Of a stretch of 64,000 bases of DNA, positions 8,569-17,924 are shown one piece after another. The DNA is from UKL13-3 sp044353855 (GTDB lineage Bacteria > Bacteroidota > Bacteroidia > UKL13-3). Position 1 is the stretch's first letter; each line of letters begins with the position of its first letter. Below the pieces are notes generated by a model that was not told where the DNA came from, did not search any database, and worked only from the letters and a program-made list of their open reading frames with translations. The stretch is from assembly GCA_044353855.1 (NCBI GenBank), contig JBILBF010000001.1:186001-250000 (forward strand), in the 5' to 3' direction. Both the position numbers and the translations under genes were made by a program.

Positions 8569-9944
8569 AAAGGATATTCGGATACTTAATAATAAGTGTA
8601 TTGTTTGGATGCCGTGTAGGCCCTGATTTTACCATTCCCGAAATGGTGAAATCGAAAAAAGAATACAGCGAACTTGCAGGTACAAAAACCGATAGTTTGT
8701 CGCGCATAAAATGGTTTGAAGTATACAAAGATGAGGCTTTAAATCAATTGATTCAAAATGCCTTAGATAGCAATAGAAGCTTACTCACCGCTATTGCAAA
8801 TGTAGAAGAAGCACGTGCCAATGCCTCCATGGTAAAAGCAGATTTATTGCCCAAATTTAATTATGGATTAAACACCCGCAGTTCGAGTTTTGGATCGGGA
8901 ACACCACTAGGTATTGCTAATACGAACCCTACTAATTTTAATGCAAATATTGGTATGGGTTGGGAAATTGATTTGTTTGGGAAGGTGCGTAATGCAAAAC
9001 TATCGGCTATTAACCAATACATGGCTACAGATGAAATCCGAAAAAATGTGCAGGTTAGTTTAATTGCCGAAGTAGCTTCAAATTATTTTTTACTGCGCGA
9101 TTTAGACAATAGGTTAATGATTGCTCAAAGAACACTGGAAAGCCGAAAAGAACTCTTCCGAATCATCAACGAACGTTTTACAAAAGGATATATTTCAGAG
9201 ATTGACAAACTGCAAGCAGACCAACAACTCTCGGTAGCTGAAACAATGATTCCAAAAATAAAACGTCAGATAACAACCGTTGAAAATACATTAAAATTAT
9301 TGTGTGGTCGTTTTAATGGACCTATTAACCGAGGAAAAACAAATTATGAACAGCAATTACCACCCACCATTCCTGTTGGTTTACCATCAGAATTATTAGA
9401 ACGCAGACCTGATATTAAGGCTGCAGAATATACCGTATCTGCTCAATACAATCGGATTGGTATAGCCCAAGCAAATCGGTTTCCAACACTTTCACTCACT
9501 GCTGCATTTGGATTGGTGAGCCCACAAGTAAGTAGTCTTGTAAATACCAATTCTTTATATGGAACAGGCTTTGCTTCTTTAACAGGCCCCCTTTTTGAGT
9601 TTAATAAAAATAAAAACAGGGTAGAAATTGAACGCAAAAAAGCGATAGCCGTAACTCGAAAATATGAAGAAACAGTTATTGGCGCATTTGCTGAAGTTGA
9701 AAATTCGCTTAACCAAATTCAAAACTTAGAAGAAGAATATACAGCATACAAAAGACAAGTTGCCATCACTCAAAAGGCCTATGCGTTGAGTAAATTGCGT
9801 TATACAACAGGATATACTTCTTATATGGAGGTTCTCCTGCAGGAAACAAGTTTATTGCAAGCAGAGATGGAAGAATCTTCTACCCTCCAACAACGGAATA
9901 GTGCTATTGTAAATTTATACAAAGCCCTTGGTGGAGGTTGGTAA
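8565..9944 (+). CDS. Outer-membrane efflux channel lipoprotein (OprM/NodT family)
   Basis: A 459-residue TolC-type channel, the third component of the tripartite pump. The signal sequence reads LFGCRVGPDF: Cys16 lipobox followed by the VGPDF motif typical of NodT/OprM lipoproteins. Two outer_membrane_efflux (OEP) repeats follow, with family blocks WEIDLFGKVR near residue 130, LPSELLERRPDIKAAEY near 270 and the closing LYKALGGGW. The start overlaps the pump stop by 4 bases, so translation is probably coupled. As a complete adaptor-pump-channel set in one operon, the system should not need an outside TolC. Confidence 0.95.
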   Translation: MKRIFGYLIISVLFGCRVGPDFTIPEMVKSKKEYSELAGTKTDSLSRIKWFEVYKDEALNQLIQNALDSNRSLLTAIANVEEARANASMVKADLLPKFNYGLNTRSSSFGSGTPLGIANTNPTNFNANIGMGWEIDLFGKVRNAKLSAINQYMATDEIRKNVQVSLIAEVASNYFLLRDLDNRLMIAQRTLESRKELFRIINERFTKGYISEIDKLQADQQLSVAETMIPKIKRQITTVENTLKLLCGRFNGPINRGKTNYEQQLPPTIPVGLPSELLERRPDIKAAEYTVSAQYNRIGIAQANRFPTLSLTAAFGLVSPQVSSLVNTNSLYGTGFASLTGPLFEFNKNKNRVEIERKKAIAVTRKYEETVIGAFAEVENSLNQIQNLEEEYTAYKRQVAITQKAYALSKLRYTTGYTSYMEVLLQETSLLQAEMEESSTLQQRNSAIVNLYKALGGGW

Positions 9945-10281
9945 TAAATGGTTTTGGAATATTGCGTATGTAATGAATCTTATACAAGCATATCTTTACA
10001 CACACAAAAAATCTTAAGATAACAATACACTGGTAATGCTGTTTTCTTTGAGCAAATGACAACTACAAAAGGTTAATTGAATAGCAAATAAGTTTAGTTT
10101 CTGTATTTAAAAACACATCCAATTCTTTCAAGAAAAAATACGCTTTTGCAGGTGGTAAAGTATAATTTAATAATTCATTAGTAAAATACTACTGATACCA
10201 AACCTATATTCGTAAACCAATTCGGAATGCTGGTAACAAACAAAAGTTGAATTCATCCATTTATCTCTTCAATAAAATAAC
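9945..10281. other. Intergenic region after the efflux operon
   Basis: A 337-base AT-rich stretch without a convincing reading frame. No clear terminator hairpin was seen after the efflux channel gene. On the minus strand at 10194-10202 there is TTTGGTATC, the same nonamer found on the plus strand before the efflux operon (4248-4256). TATATTCG at 10206-10213 resembles the promoter -7 box with one mismatch, but it lies 68 bases from the next start. Confidence 0.3.
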
Positions 10282-10698
10282 ATGAAAACATTATCGCTAC
10301 TAGGTTTTATACTATCGGCAATTATGATTGTTGCTTGCGGTACTTCCCAAAAAAACGCTTTACCCACTAATCCTTCGGCCAAAAATCAAGAAACAATAGC
10401 AGCGCCTCTTGTAGTAGCTAAACCTACTAATGGTATTTATACTCCAGGAAACGAAGAATTAACAGCTATTCAAACACAATACAAAGAAACAACATTAGAA
10501 CAGCTGCAAGAAGGGCATCAACTATATACTAATGGTGCTTGTGTTAATTGCCATGGAGTAAAGGGAATTTATCAATATGATGAGTTAGCTTGGAAAGATA
10601 TTGTTACCGAGATGGCCAAAAAAGCAAGAATAACGGCAGCACAAAAAGATGCTGTATATAAATATGTGTTAGCCATCAAGGCTGTTCAACCGAAATAA
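10282..10698 (+). CDS. Mono-haem c-type cytochrome-like lipoprotein
   Basis: A 138-residue predicted lipoprotein. The lipobox is MIVAC at Cys19, followed by a low-complexity linker rich in Pro, Ala and Asn to about residue 60. A single haem c attachment motif CVNCH sits at residues 87-91, and Met111 (VTEMAKK) could be the distal ligand. The C-terminal helix DAVYKYVLAI is typical of small class I cytochrome c domains. It is probably membrane-anchored in the periplasm and carries electrons, but no partner reductase or oxidase is adjacent. It stands alone between the efflux operon and GNAT remnants. Confidence 0.75.
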   Translation: MKTLSLLGFILSAIMIVACGTSQKNALPTNPSAKNQETIAAPLVVAKPTNGIYTPGNEELTAIQTQYKETTLEQLQEGHQLYTNGACVNCHGVKGIYQYDELAWKDIVTEMAKKARITAAQKDAVYKYVLAIKAVQPK

Positions 10699-10749
10699 AC
10701 AGAACGCTTTTTGACTGAATGTTGATCTGCTTTTCAATTCCATCATTTA

Positions 10750-10932
10750 ATGAAAATTATTCAGTCCAAAGTATTATCAGCTGTCCAAAAAACTAGCATC
10801 TACAAGATGTGGAATGATGAATATCCTTTAAAACTGAAAGATCGGTTTCCCCTTTTATTGGAAGGTATTGACAACTACTCACACTATATCATAGAAAACG
10901 AAATGATAGGTGCAGTTTTAATTAAATTGTAA
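10750..10932 (+). pseudogene. N-terminal remnant of a GNAT acetyltransferase
   Basis: A 60-codon frame whose product (IYKMWNDEYPLKLK near residues 18-31, then a helix and HYIIENEMIGAVLIKL) resembles the first strand and helices of a GNAT acetyltransferase, roughly a third of the usual length. It stops where the central acetyl-CoA-binding part should begin, and the following bases do not restore it before another GNAT-like frame starts at 10947. I infer a truncated remnant; the family resemblance is weak and based on memory of related N-termini. Confidence 0.4.
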
Positions 10933-10946
10933 AAAATTACTAATCC

Positions 10947-11497
10947 ATGTCTACAACCTTTACATATTCTTTAGCAGGACAAGAAACCGAAAGAATCATC
11001 TTTCGACCCGTTGAGGTAACTGATTTTGAAACCTGGTTGGAATTTTGCAAATTCCCCGATTCCCTTAAGTATATTTTTTCACAACAACAGCTTGCTATTG
11101 AAGACCCGATAGAACGCTGTAAAATGTGGTTTGAAAGAGTTTTTAACCGATATGAAAATGGATTGGGTGGTATGAACGCATTAATTGACAAACACACAAA
11201 AGCTTATGTTGGACAATGCGGATTATTGATTCAAACCATTGATGATATTTAAGAATTGGAAATTGGATATTCCTTAATGCCTGCTTTTAGAGGAAAAGGA
11301 TATGCTATTGAAGCTGCTCAAAAATGTAAATTATATGCTTTTGAAAACAATTTTCGGGACTCTCTTATTTCTACCATACATATTGATAATAGGCATCCAG
11401 TAAAGTAGCTATTGCCAATGGAATGACACTAGATAAAACAACAATAAGTAAAGGTGACCCCGTAAATATTTATAGAATAAAAAAGCCCAACTTTTAG
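10947..11497 (+). pseudogene. RimJ/RimL-type GNAT acetyltransferase, broken by a stop and a frameshift
   Basis: The first frame (101 codons) opens like a RimJ/RimL acetyltransferase (TERIIFRPVEVTDFETWLEF) and runs to AYVGQCGLLIQTIDDI, then hits TAA at 11250-11252. The same frame continues with the acetyl-CoA loop: ELEIGYSLMPAFRGKGYAIEAA. After HIDN (about 11390) the sense continues only in the next frame, as SSKVAIANGMTLDKTT through RIKKPNF, stopping at 11495-11497. One ochre codon and one missing base (best placed in the AGGCA stretch near 11392-11396) therefore break an otherwise complete gene of about 180 codons. Either the gene is decaying or the assembly has two errors. The final codons enter the terminator hairpin shared with accD. 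Confidence 0.8.
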
Positions 11498-11509
11498 GTT
11501 TGGGCTTTT
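11481..11509. terminator. Bidirectional rho-independent terminator
   Basis: A perfect 10-base-pair stem (AAAAGCCCAA paired with TTGGGCTTTT) with a 9-base loop. The plus strand continues with GTTTTATTTTA, and the minus strand with a T-rich run too. It serves accD on the minus strand and the broken GNAT on the plus strand. Confidence 0.85.
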
Positions 11510-11527
11510 GTTTTATTTTAAGTTGCA

Positions 11528-12403
11528 CTATACTGCATGTACAGGTTTCGACTTTGGTTTATTAGCCAACAAATGCAATAATTTACTTAGTGTAGCTTTT
11601 AACTCAGTGCGTGGCGTAATAAAATCAACAAATCCATGCTCCAATAAAAACTCCGAACTTTGAAATCCTTTGGGTAAATCTTTACCAATGGTTTCGCGAA
11701 TAACACGAGGGCCTGCAAATCCAATTAATGCTTCAGGTTCGGCAATATTAAAATCGCCCAGCATCGCAAATGATGCAGTTACACCTCCCGTTGTAGGATC
11801 GGTAAGCAACGAAATGTAAGGTACACCTTCTTTTGCCAACAAAGCTAACTTTGCCGAAGTTTTTGCCATTTGCATTAAGCTAAAGGCAGCTTCCATCATT
11901 CGAGCTCCACCCGACTTTGAAACCACCATTACAGGTATTTTATTTACTCGACCGTAATCAATAGCTCGTGCAATTTTTTCGCCCATTACAGAGCCCATTG
12001 AACCTCCAATAAAGTTAAAATCCATACAGGCAACTACCAATGGCATTGAATCAACATTACCTGTTGCTACACGCAGGGCATCTGTTAATCCCGATTTTTT
12101 TTGTGAATCAACTAACCTTGATTTATAATCTTTGGTATCAATAAACGTTAGTGGATCTGTTGGATAAATATTGGCAAAAAGCTCTTCAAATTCTTTGTTG
12201 TCAAACAGTATGTTAAAATACTCTATTGACCCAACTTTATCATGGTAATTACAACTTGGACAAACAAAACAATTTGTTTCATGATCGCTTGCCAAACAAG
12301 CTTTTTTGCATCGTGGACATTTATGCCACAATCCATCTGGCACTGATTTTTTATCTTCAGTACTAGTGGTAATTCCTTCTTTTACACGTTTAAACCAACT
12401 CAT
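11528..12403 (-). CDS. accD: Acetyl-CoA carboxylase carboxyltransferase subunit beta
   Basis: A 291-residue AccD, which with AccA transfers the carboxyl group from carboxybiotin to acetyl-CoA to make malonyl-CoA, the first committed step of fatty acid synthesis. The N-terminus carries the four-cysteine zinc ribbon characteristic of AccD: CPRC (Cys29, Cys32) and CPSC (Cys48, Cys51). The crotonase-fold carboxyltransferase core follows, with GGSMGSVMGEKIARA, SGGARMMEAAFSLMQMAK and LTDPTTGGVTASFAMLGD (oxyanion-hole glycines). Length is normal. It stands 91 bases downstream of fbaB on the same strand and could share its transcript. A strong terminator follows at 11481-11509. Confidence 0.97.
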   Translation of the reverse strand: MSWFKRVKEGITTSTEDKKSVPDGLWHKCPRCKKACLASDHETNCFVCPSCNYHDKVGSIEYFNILFDNKEFEELFANIYPTDPLTFIDTKDYKSRLVDSQKKSGLTDALRVATGNVDSMPLVVACMDFNFIGGSMGSVMGEKIARAIDYGRVNKIPVMVVSKSGGARMMEAAFSLMQMAKTSAKLALLAKEGVPYISLLTDPTTGGVTASFAMLGDFNIAEPEALIGFAGPRVIRETIGKDLPKGFQSSEFLLEHGFVDFITPRTELKATLSKLLHLLANKPKSKPVHAV

Positions 12404-12493
12404 TTTGTAATATGTAAAAATGTGATGATGAACAACTGTGCGGTTGATAATGCTATTTCACATTTACCCTTTCTGCACATTTGCACCTCTTAT

Positions 12494-13546
12494 TTAAGCT
12501 ATAGTAACAGCGTTATCTAAATATACATCTTGTATTGCATTTAATAAAGCAACACCCTCCGTCATTGGTTTTTGAAACGCTTTACGACCAGATATTAATC
12601 CTTGTCCGCCAGCGCGTTTGTTAATTACAGCAGTAGTTACTGCTTCTGCTAAATCGGTAGCACCTTTTGATTCCCCACCCGAGTTAATTAATCCTTGACG
12701 GCCCATATAGCAATTTGCAATTTGGTAACGCGTTAAATCAATAGGATGGTTAGATGAAAGCTCAGTGTATACTTTAGTATGTGTTTTACCAAAATTTAAA
12801 GCTGTGTATCCACCATTACTAGTTGGCAGTTTTTGTTTAATTATATCTGCCTGTATGGTAACACCTAAATGGTTTGCTTGTCCGGTTAAATCAGCTGAAG
12901 TATGGTAATCAACACCATCTTTTTTGAAGGCATCATTACGGGTGTAGCACCACAAAATGGTGGCCATTCCCAATTCATGTGCACGCTCAAAGGCTGCTGC
13001 AACTTCTTGTATTTGTCTGCCACTTTCTGCTGAACCAAAATAGATAGTTGCTCCTACTGCAGTTGCTCCTAAGTTCCATGCTTCGTCAACCGAACCAAAC
13101 ATAATTTGATCAAACTTATTAGGGTAACTCAAAAACTCGTTGTGGTTTAGTTTGACAATAAATGGAATTTTATGTGCGTATTTTCTAGCCACAGACGCTA
13201 AAACACCATATGTTGATGCAACAGCATTACATCCACCTTCAACAGCCAACTTAACAATATTTTCTGGGTCAAAATAAATAGGGTTGGGAGCAAATGATGC
13301 TCCTGCCGAATGTTCAATGCCTTGATCTACTGGCAAAATAGAAACATATCCTGTGCCAGATAAACGGCCATGATTATACAAATCAGAAAGACTGCGAAGT
13401 ACCTGTGGATTTCTGTTTGATGGTCCAAAAATATCATTTACAAAATTTGGACCTGGTAAGTGTAAATTTGATTTATTAATTGTCTTACTTTCGTGATTGA
13501 GAAGATAGTCTGCTTGATCACCTAATAGTTCAGCTATTTTAGTCAT
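12494..13546 (-). CDS. fbaB: Class I fructose-bisphosphate aldolase (FbaB/DhnA type)
   Basis: A 350-residue DhnA-type class I aldolase that cleaves fructose 1,6-bisphosphate to two triose phosphates through a Schiff base in the cytoplasm. It is nearly collinear with E. coli FbaB: MTKIAELLGDQADYLL start, LPVDQGIEHSAGASFA, VKLNHNE, GATAVGATIYFGS, and the end ISGRKAFQKP through a final TIA. The Schiff-base lysine corresponds to Lys237 in DIIKQKLP. A longer frame reaching 13618 exists, but the ATG at 13546 matches the family start and leaves room for the divergent gene. A Bacteroidota-type -7 box (TAAGTTTG on the minus strand, 13570-13577) lies 24 bases upstream of this start. Confidence 0.96.
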   Translation of the reverse strand: MTKIAELLGDQADYLLNHESKTINKSNLHLPGPNFVNDIFGPSNRNPQVLRSLSDLYNHGRLSGTGYVSILPVDQGIEHSAGASFAPNPIYFDPENIVKLAVEGGCNAVASTYGVLASVARKYAHKIPFIVKLNHNEFLSYPNKFDQIMFGSVDEAWNLGATAVGATIYFGSAESGRQIQEVAAAFERAHELGMATILWCYTRNDAFKKDGVDYHTSADLTGQANHLGVTIQADIIKQKLPTSNGGYTALNFGKTHTKVYTELSSNHPIDLTRYQIANCYMGRQGLINSGGESKGATDLAEAVTTAVINKRAGGQGLISGRKAFQKPMTEGVALLNAIQDVYLDNAVTIA

Positions 13547-13569
13547 GTAGATTGAATATTTAAAGAGTG

Positions 13570-13577
13570 CAAACTTA
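13570..13577 (-). promoter_or_regulatory. Predicted fbaB promoter, -7 box
   Basis: The minus strand reads TAAGTTTG, an exact match to the Bacteroidota TAnnTTTG element. A TTTC near 19 bases further upstream stands in for the -33 TTTG. It predicts an mRNA leader of roughly 18 bases for fbaB. Confidence 0.6.
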
Positions 13578-13598
13578 ACCATTTTTTTGAAAGTTGAA

Positions 13599-14012
13599 AT
13601 GATAACTGTAGAACACATACAATCAGCAGATTTACTGCAAAAAGCTCATGCTATTCGCAAGATAGTGTTTGTGATAGAACAAGGCTGCCCCGAAGATATT
13701 GAATGGGAGTTTGAAGATGAATCAACTCATTACATAGCCATCGAAAATGGATTAGCTATTGGAACAGCTCGTTGGCGGACAACAGCAAATGGAATTAAAT
13801 TTGAGCGATTTGCGGTACTCCAAGAACACAGGAATAAAGAGGTTGGCAAACTTTTACTTCTCAGGATGATAACTGACACCAACCATTTTAACCAAAAAAG
13901 GTATTTACATGCACAGCTGCCTGCCAAAAACTTTTATTTTCGTCATGGTTTCAAACCCAAAGGTGAGCATTTTTGGGAAGCCGATATTGAACATGTTAAA
14001 ATGGAGTTTTAA
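13599..14012 (+). CDS. GNAT acetyltransferase (ElaA/YjcF-like)
   Basis: A 137-residue single-domain GNAT enzyme expected to transfer an acetyl group from acetyl-CoA. The visible blocks are HAIRKIVFVIEQGCPEDIEWEF (the N-terminal block shared with YjcF/ElaA-type GNATs), FERFAVLQEHRNKEVGKLLL (acetyl-CoA pyrophosphate loop, variant of the R/Q-x-x-G-x-G/A motif) and NFYFRHGFKPKGEHFWE (C-terminal block). ATG at 13599 is preferred over an in-frame TTG at 13587. The stop overlaps that of the opposing carotenoid gene by 3-4 bases. Substrate unknown. Confidence 0.82.
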   Translation: MITVEHIQSADLLQKAHAIRKIVFVIEQGCPEDIEWEFEDESTHYIAIENGLAIGTARWRTTANGIKFERFAVLQEHRNKEVGKLLLLRMITDTNHFNQKRYLHAQLPAKNFYFRHGFKPKGEHFWEADIEHVKMEF

Positions 14013-15481
14013 CCATAATCTTCTGCAACCAATCGGGCTATAATTTTAGCGCTGTTTAAACACAAAGGAATTCCTCCTCCTGGGTGAACGCTACCTCCAC
14101 AAAAATACAATCCTTTGAGTGAGCTGCTAAAATTTTTATGCCTTAAGAAAGCTGAAAAAGCATTGTTGCTTGCATTACCATACAAAGCTCCTGCATAAGA
14201 TGATGTTTTACTTTCAATCGTTCGGGGTTCTAATATTTCTTCAACTACTATGTGTTTTTCTATATCGGTATGCAATAACCTGTTAATTTTTGCAACCATA
14301 TTTTTACGAGCTTCTGTAATCATAGCATCCCAATTTTGCCCACTATTATTGGGCACATTCACCATCACAAACCAGTTTTCGCAACCTTCTGGTGCATCAT
14401 CTTGTTTGTGCTTACTGGTAATATTAATGTATATAGTAGGATCGGCATAAATCGTTTTGGTTTTAAATAAGCAATCAAACTCAGCTTTATACTCAGCGCT
14501 AAACAAAATAGTATGTAAATCCAATTGTTCAAACTTGCGGTTGATTCCCCAATAAAAGATTAATGCAGAAGAAGATTTTTCTTGATTGAGCAATCTTTTG
14601 GGAGGCTTAATATGTGGTAATAACTTTGTGTAAGTAGGGTGAATATCGGCATTACTCACTACCAAATCACTTTCATATAGTTTTCCTCCAACATAAACCC
14701 CTGTTACTTTATGTTGAGTAGTAGCAATCGTTTCTACCTTATGGTTAAAATAAAACTGAACCCCCAATTCCAGAGCCAATGTGTATATACTTTGGGTAAT
14801 AGCATGCATTCCTTTGTTGGGAAAAAACGTTCCTATTCCATGTTCCAAATGAGGAATCATATTGAGTAAAGCAGGCGCTAAATATGGGCTACTACCATTA
14901 TAAGTAGCAAAACGGTTAAAGTATTGAACAACTCTTTTATCTGTAAATATTTTTTCATTTTCTGCATTCATCGAATCAAATAAACCCAAACGCCAAGCAT
15001 TCAATAAGCCCTTAAGTGTTTGCCAATTGAGATAATTTGATAAGCGGTGTAAACTATACTCAATAAAAATAGGTGCAGTGAGATTATACCTATATTCAGC
15101 AGCATTGAGGTATTGAATAAGTTGTTTTGGTTGGTTAAATCCCAACTTGCGTTCAAGTTCATTGATAAATTGTCCGCGATTTTGAAACGAAGTAAATTGT
15201 GTTCCGTCTTCATAAAAATAATTGGTAGCGTTTTCAATCTTTTTAAACTCAAAATACTGTTTAGGATTTTTTCCAGCAAGTTCAAAAAGCTCTTCTACCA
15301 ATTGTGGCATTGTAAATAAAGAAGGGCCAGCATCAAACCGAAAACCCTCTTTGGTAAATGCTGTTAATTTACCGCCAGGGTAACTATTCGTTTCAAAAAC
15401 ACTAACGGTATGCCCTTGACAAGCTAACCTAACACTAGCAGCCAATCCCGCTATACCCGAACCAATGATATTTATTTTCAT
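14009..15481 (-). CDS. CrtI-family carotenoid desaturase, probably CrtD-type
   Basis: A 490-residue FAD-dependent desaturase. The N-terminus has the dinucleotide-binding motif IIGSGIAGLAASVRLA with FETNSYPGGKL (GG motif), and the C-terminus has the FAD-contact block GLYFCGGSVHPGGGIPLCLNSAKI. GFRFDAGPSLFTMPQLVEELFELAGKNPKQYF is the early block I associate with the CrtD-type branch of Bacteroidota carotenoid clusters (1-hydroxycarotenoid 3,4-desaturase), as opposed to phytoene desaturase. The partner gene across the divergent gap fits CrtI better. No lycopene cyclase, hydratase or hydroxylase is present to confirm the pathway end point. Membrane-associated oxidoreductase; the exact reaction is inferred. 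Confidence 0.75.
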   Translation of the reverse strand: MKINIIGSGIAGLAASVRLACQGHTVSVFETNSYPGGKLTAFTKEGFRFDAGPSLFTMPQLVEELFELAGKNPKQYFEFKKIENATNYFYEDGTQFTSFQNRGQFINELERKLGFNQPKQLIQYLNAAEYRYNLTAPIFIEYSLHRLSNYLNWQTLKGLLNAWRLGLFDSMNAENEKIFTDKRVVQYFNRFATYNGSSPYLAPALLNMIPHLEHGIGTFFPNKGMHAITQSIYTLALELGVQFYFNHKVETIATTQHKVTGVYVGGKLYESDLVVSNADIHPTYTKLLPHIKPPKRLLNQEKSSSALIFYWGINRKFEQLDLHTILFSAEYKAEFDCLFKTKTIYADPTIYINITSKHKQDDAPEGCENWFVMVNVPNNSGQNWDAMITEARKNMVAKINRLLHTDIEKHIVVEEILEPRTIESKTSSYAGALYGNASNNAFSAFLRHKNFSSSLKGLYFCGGSVHPGGGIPLCLNSAKIIARLVAEDYG

Positions 15482-15552
15482 AAAACGCCAAAAGATAAAC
15501 CATTTTTATACTTAAATTGTTTATTTTTACAATTCCCTTTTACAAAAAAAAA

Positions 15553-17091
15553 TTGAATTCTAAAGTTATTGTTATCGGTTCTGGTGTTGCAGGTTTATCT
15601 GCCGCTTCTTATTTAGCTCAAGCAGGGTTCGATGTTTCGTTATTGGAAAAAAATACTACCGTTGGTGGTCGTGCCCGTAAATTTGAACACGAAGGTTTTG
15701 TGTTTGACATGGGACCAAGTTGGTATTGGATGCCTGATGTATTTGAAAAATTTTATTCAGATTTTGGGGAAACAACATCCGATTTTTATGACCTCAAACG
15801 GTTAGACCCAAGCTACCAAGTTTTTTGGAAAAACAAAGAAGGAATATCAATACCTGCAAACATGGAAGAGCTCGAGCAACTTTTCGAACGATTTGAACAG
15901 GGATCTAGTTTAAAAATCAGACAATTTTTAAAGGAAGCAGCCTATAAATATGATGTTGGTATTAATGATTTAGTATATAAGCCAAGCTTACATTTATTGG
16001 AATTTGCAGATATTCGATTGTTGCGTGGAATGCTTAAGATGGATGTATTTACGAGTATGAAAAAACATATTCGCCAATTTGTAAGCCACCCGTTTTTAAT
16101 AGAACTACTAGAGTTTCCTATACTTTTTTTGGGCGCTTTGCCTGCCAATACTCCAGCCTTGTATAGCTTAATGAATTATGCAGACATGAGCCTTGGCACT
16201 TGGTATCCAATGGGTGGCATGCACAACATCATTGAAGCTTTTGAGAGCATAGCAATTTCACAAGGTGTAAAAATTTATACCCATACTGAAGCACTCAAAA
16301 TTGAATGTGAAAAAGGGATTGCTACTAAAGTAATCACTAACCAAAAAACATTCGAAGCAGATATTGTAGTGGGTGCTGGAGATTATCACCATATTGATCA
16401 AGTATTGCTTGAACCCAACTATCAAAGTTATACACCTGCTTATTGGAACAAGAGAAAATTAGCGCCTTCGAGTTTGTTATATTATGTTGGATTAAACAAA
16501 CGGTTAAAAAATTTACTACACCACAATCTCTTTTTTGATGAAGATTTCACTCAACATGCCAACGAAATTTATACCCATATTCAATGGCCACAAAAACCTT
16601 TGTTTTATGCTTCTGTTCCGTCCATCACCGATAAAACAGTAGCTCCTGAGGGTTGCGAAAACTTGTTTTTGCTTATTCCTGTAAGTACCGAATTGACAGA
16701 TGATACAGAAGAAATTCGAGAGAAATACTTCAATATGGTTATCGAAAGATTGGAAAAACTTACAAAACAAACCATCAAAGATCATATCGTTTTTAAACGT
16801 TCGTATGCCAAACAAGAGTTTATGACAGATTACCATTCATACAAAGGCAACGCATACGGACTAGCTAATACTTTAGATCAAACTGCTATACTAAAACCTC
16901 GCATCAAAAGTAAAAAAGTAAGCAACCTTTATTTCGCTGGTCAATTAACGGTTCCAGGACCAGGAGTGCCTCCTAGCATTATTAGTGGCAAGGTTGCAGC
17001 TACATTAATTTGCAAAGAGTTCAAACAAGGCTTCGATGGTTATGCACATAGAGAAAAACAATTAAAGAACGAGAATACAACACACTTATGA
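15553..17091 (+). CDS. crtI: Phytoene desaturase
   Basis: A 512-residue FAD-dependent desaturase that would introduce double bases into phytoene to give lycopene or neurosporene. It shows VIVIGSGVAGLSAASYLA (FAD binding), NTTVGGRARKF, the Bacteroidota CrtI block DMGPSWYWMPDVFEKFYSDFG split over residues near 45-70, LEFPILFLGALPANTPALYS, and the C-terminal LYFAGQLTVPGPGVPPSIISG. There is no ATG near the start. I chose TTG at 15553, giving MNSKVIVIGSG as in relatives; TTG at 15517 would add 12 residues. It is divergent from the CrtD-type gene, with only about 70 bases for both promoters. Its stop overlaps the crtB start (ATGA at 17088-17091), so the genes are translationally coupled. Confidence 0.88.
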   Translation: MNSKVIVIGSGVAGLSAASYLAQAGFDVSLLEKNTTVGGRARKFEHEGFVFDMGPSWYWMPDVFEKFYSDFGETTSDFYDLKRLDPSYQVFWKNKEGISIPANMEELEQLFERFEQGSSLKIRQFLKEAAYKYDVGINDLVYKPSLHLLEFADIRLLRGMLKMDVFTSMKKHIRQFVSHPFLIELLEFPILFLGALPANTPALYSLMNYADMSLGTWYPMGGMHNIIEAFESIAISQGVKIYTHTEALKIECEKGIATKVITNQKTFEADIVVGAGDYHHIDQVLLEPNYQSYTPAYWNKRKLAPSSLLYYVGLNKRLKNLLHHNLFFDEDFTQHANEIYTHIQWPQKPLFYASVPSITDKTVAPEGCENLFLLIPVSTELTDDTEEIREKYFNMVIERLEKLTKQTIKDHIVFKRSYAKQEFMTDYHSYKGNAYGLANTLDQTAILKPRIKSKKVSNLYFAGQLTVPGPGVPPSIISGKVAATLICKEFKQGFDGYAHREKQLKNENTTHL

Positions 17092-17924
17092 AAACCCTTT
17101 TTGATACCATATCTCATCAATCAAGCAAATTAGTAACCAATACGTATAGTTCTTCCTTTTCACTTGGCATTCGATTTCTAGCAAAAAAATTTCATAATCC
17201 TATATATGCTATCTATGGTTTTGTTCGTTTTGCAGATGAAATAGTTGATTCTTTTGAAGGGTTTAATAAAAAGGAATTATTGGAAGATTTTAAAAAAGAT
17301 ACTTATAAAGCAATAGAGCAAAAAATAAGTTTAAATCCAATTTTAAATTCATTTCAAGAAGTATTTCATCAATATCAAATTGATATAAATTTAGTAAATA
17401 CATTTTTAAACAGTATGGAAATGGATTTACAAGAGCAACAATATGATCAATCATTGTATGAAAAATATATTTTGGGATCGGCAGAAGTTGTAGGCTTAAT
17501 GTGTTTAAAAGTTTTTGTATCTGGAGATTCAACAGCATTTGAAGAACTTAAACCTTTTGCCATGAAACTAGGTTCTGCTTTTCAAAAAATAAATTTCTTA
17601 AGAGACTATAAAGTTGATACAGAAAATTTAGGGAGAATTTATTTTCCAGAATTGCAATTTTCCAAAATGGATATCGAAACCAAAAAAGCAATTGAACAGG
17701 ATATTGCACATGATTTTGAGATTGGATTTGAAGGAATTAAACGCTTACCCAAAGATGCCAGGTTTGGTGTATATGTTGCTTATATTTACTATTCCAATTT
17801 ATTGAGAAAAATAGCTCAAATGCCTCCTCAACAAATTATGGAAAAAAGAGTAAGTATCCCCAATAATGAAAAATATGCCTTGTTTTTTGGTTCCTATTTA
17901 AGACATAGTTTTAATTTGCTTTAA
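17088..17924 (+). CDS. crtB: Phytoene synthase
   Basis: A 278-residue head-to-head prenyl synthase that condenses two geranylgeranyl diphosphates to phytoene. The two aspartate-rich magnesium motifs are visible: DEIVD at residues 50-54 and RDYKVD (Asp173, Asp177) in KINFLRDYKVDTENLGRIYFP. SSFSLGIRFL near residue 22 is the family start block. It overlaps crtI upstream by 4 bases and the next gene by 1 base (TAATG). It supplies the substrate for crtI, so the operon makes acyclic carotenoids at least as far as lycopene. Confidence 0.93.
   Translation: MKTLFDTISHQSSKLVTNTYSSSFSLGIRFLAKKFHNPIYAIYGFVRFADEIVDSFEGFNKKELLEDFKKDTYKAIEQKISLNPILNSFQEVFHQYQIDINLVNTFLNSMEMDLQEQQYDQSLYEKYILGSAEVVGLMCLKVFVSGDSTAFEELKPFAMKLGSAFQKINFLRDYKVDTENLGRIYFPELQFSKMDIETKKAIEQDIAHDFEIGFEGIKRLPKDARFGVYVAYIYYSNLLRKIAQMPPQQIMEKRVSIPNNEKYALFFGSYLRHSFNLL

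Noticed and set aside
13587..13598. TTG start for the GNAT gene at 13587
   Set aside because: An ATG 12 bases downstream fits the family start better and leaves more space for the divergent fbaB promoter.
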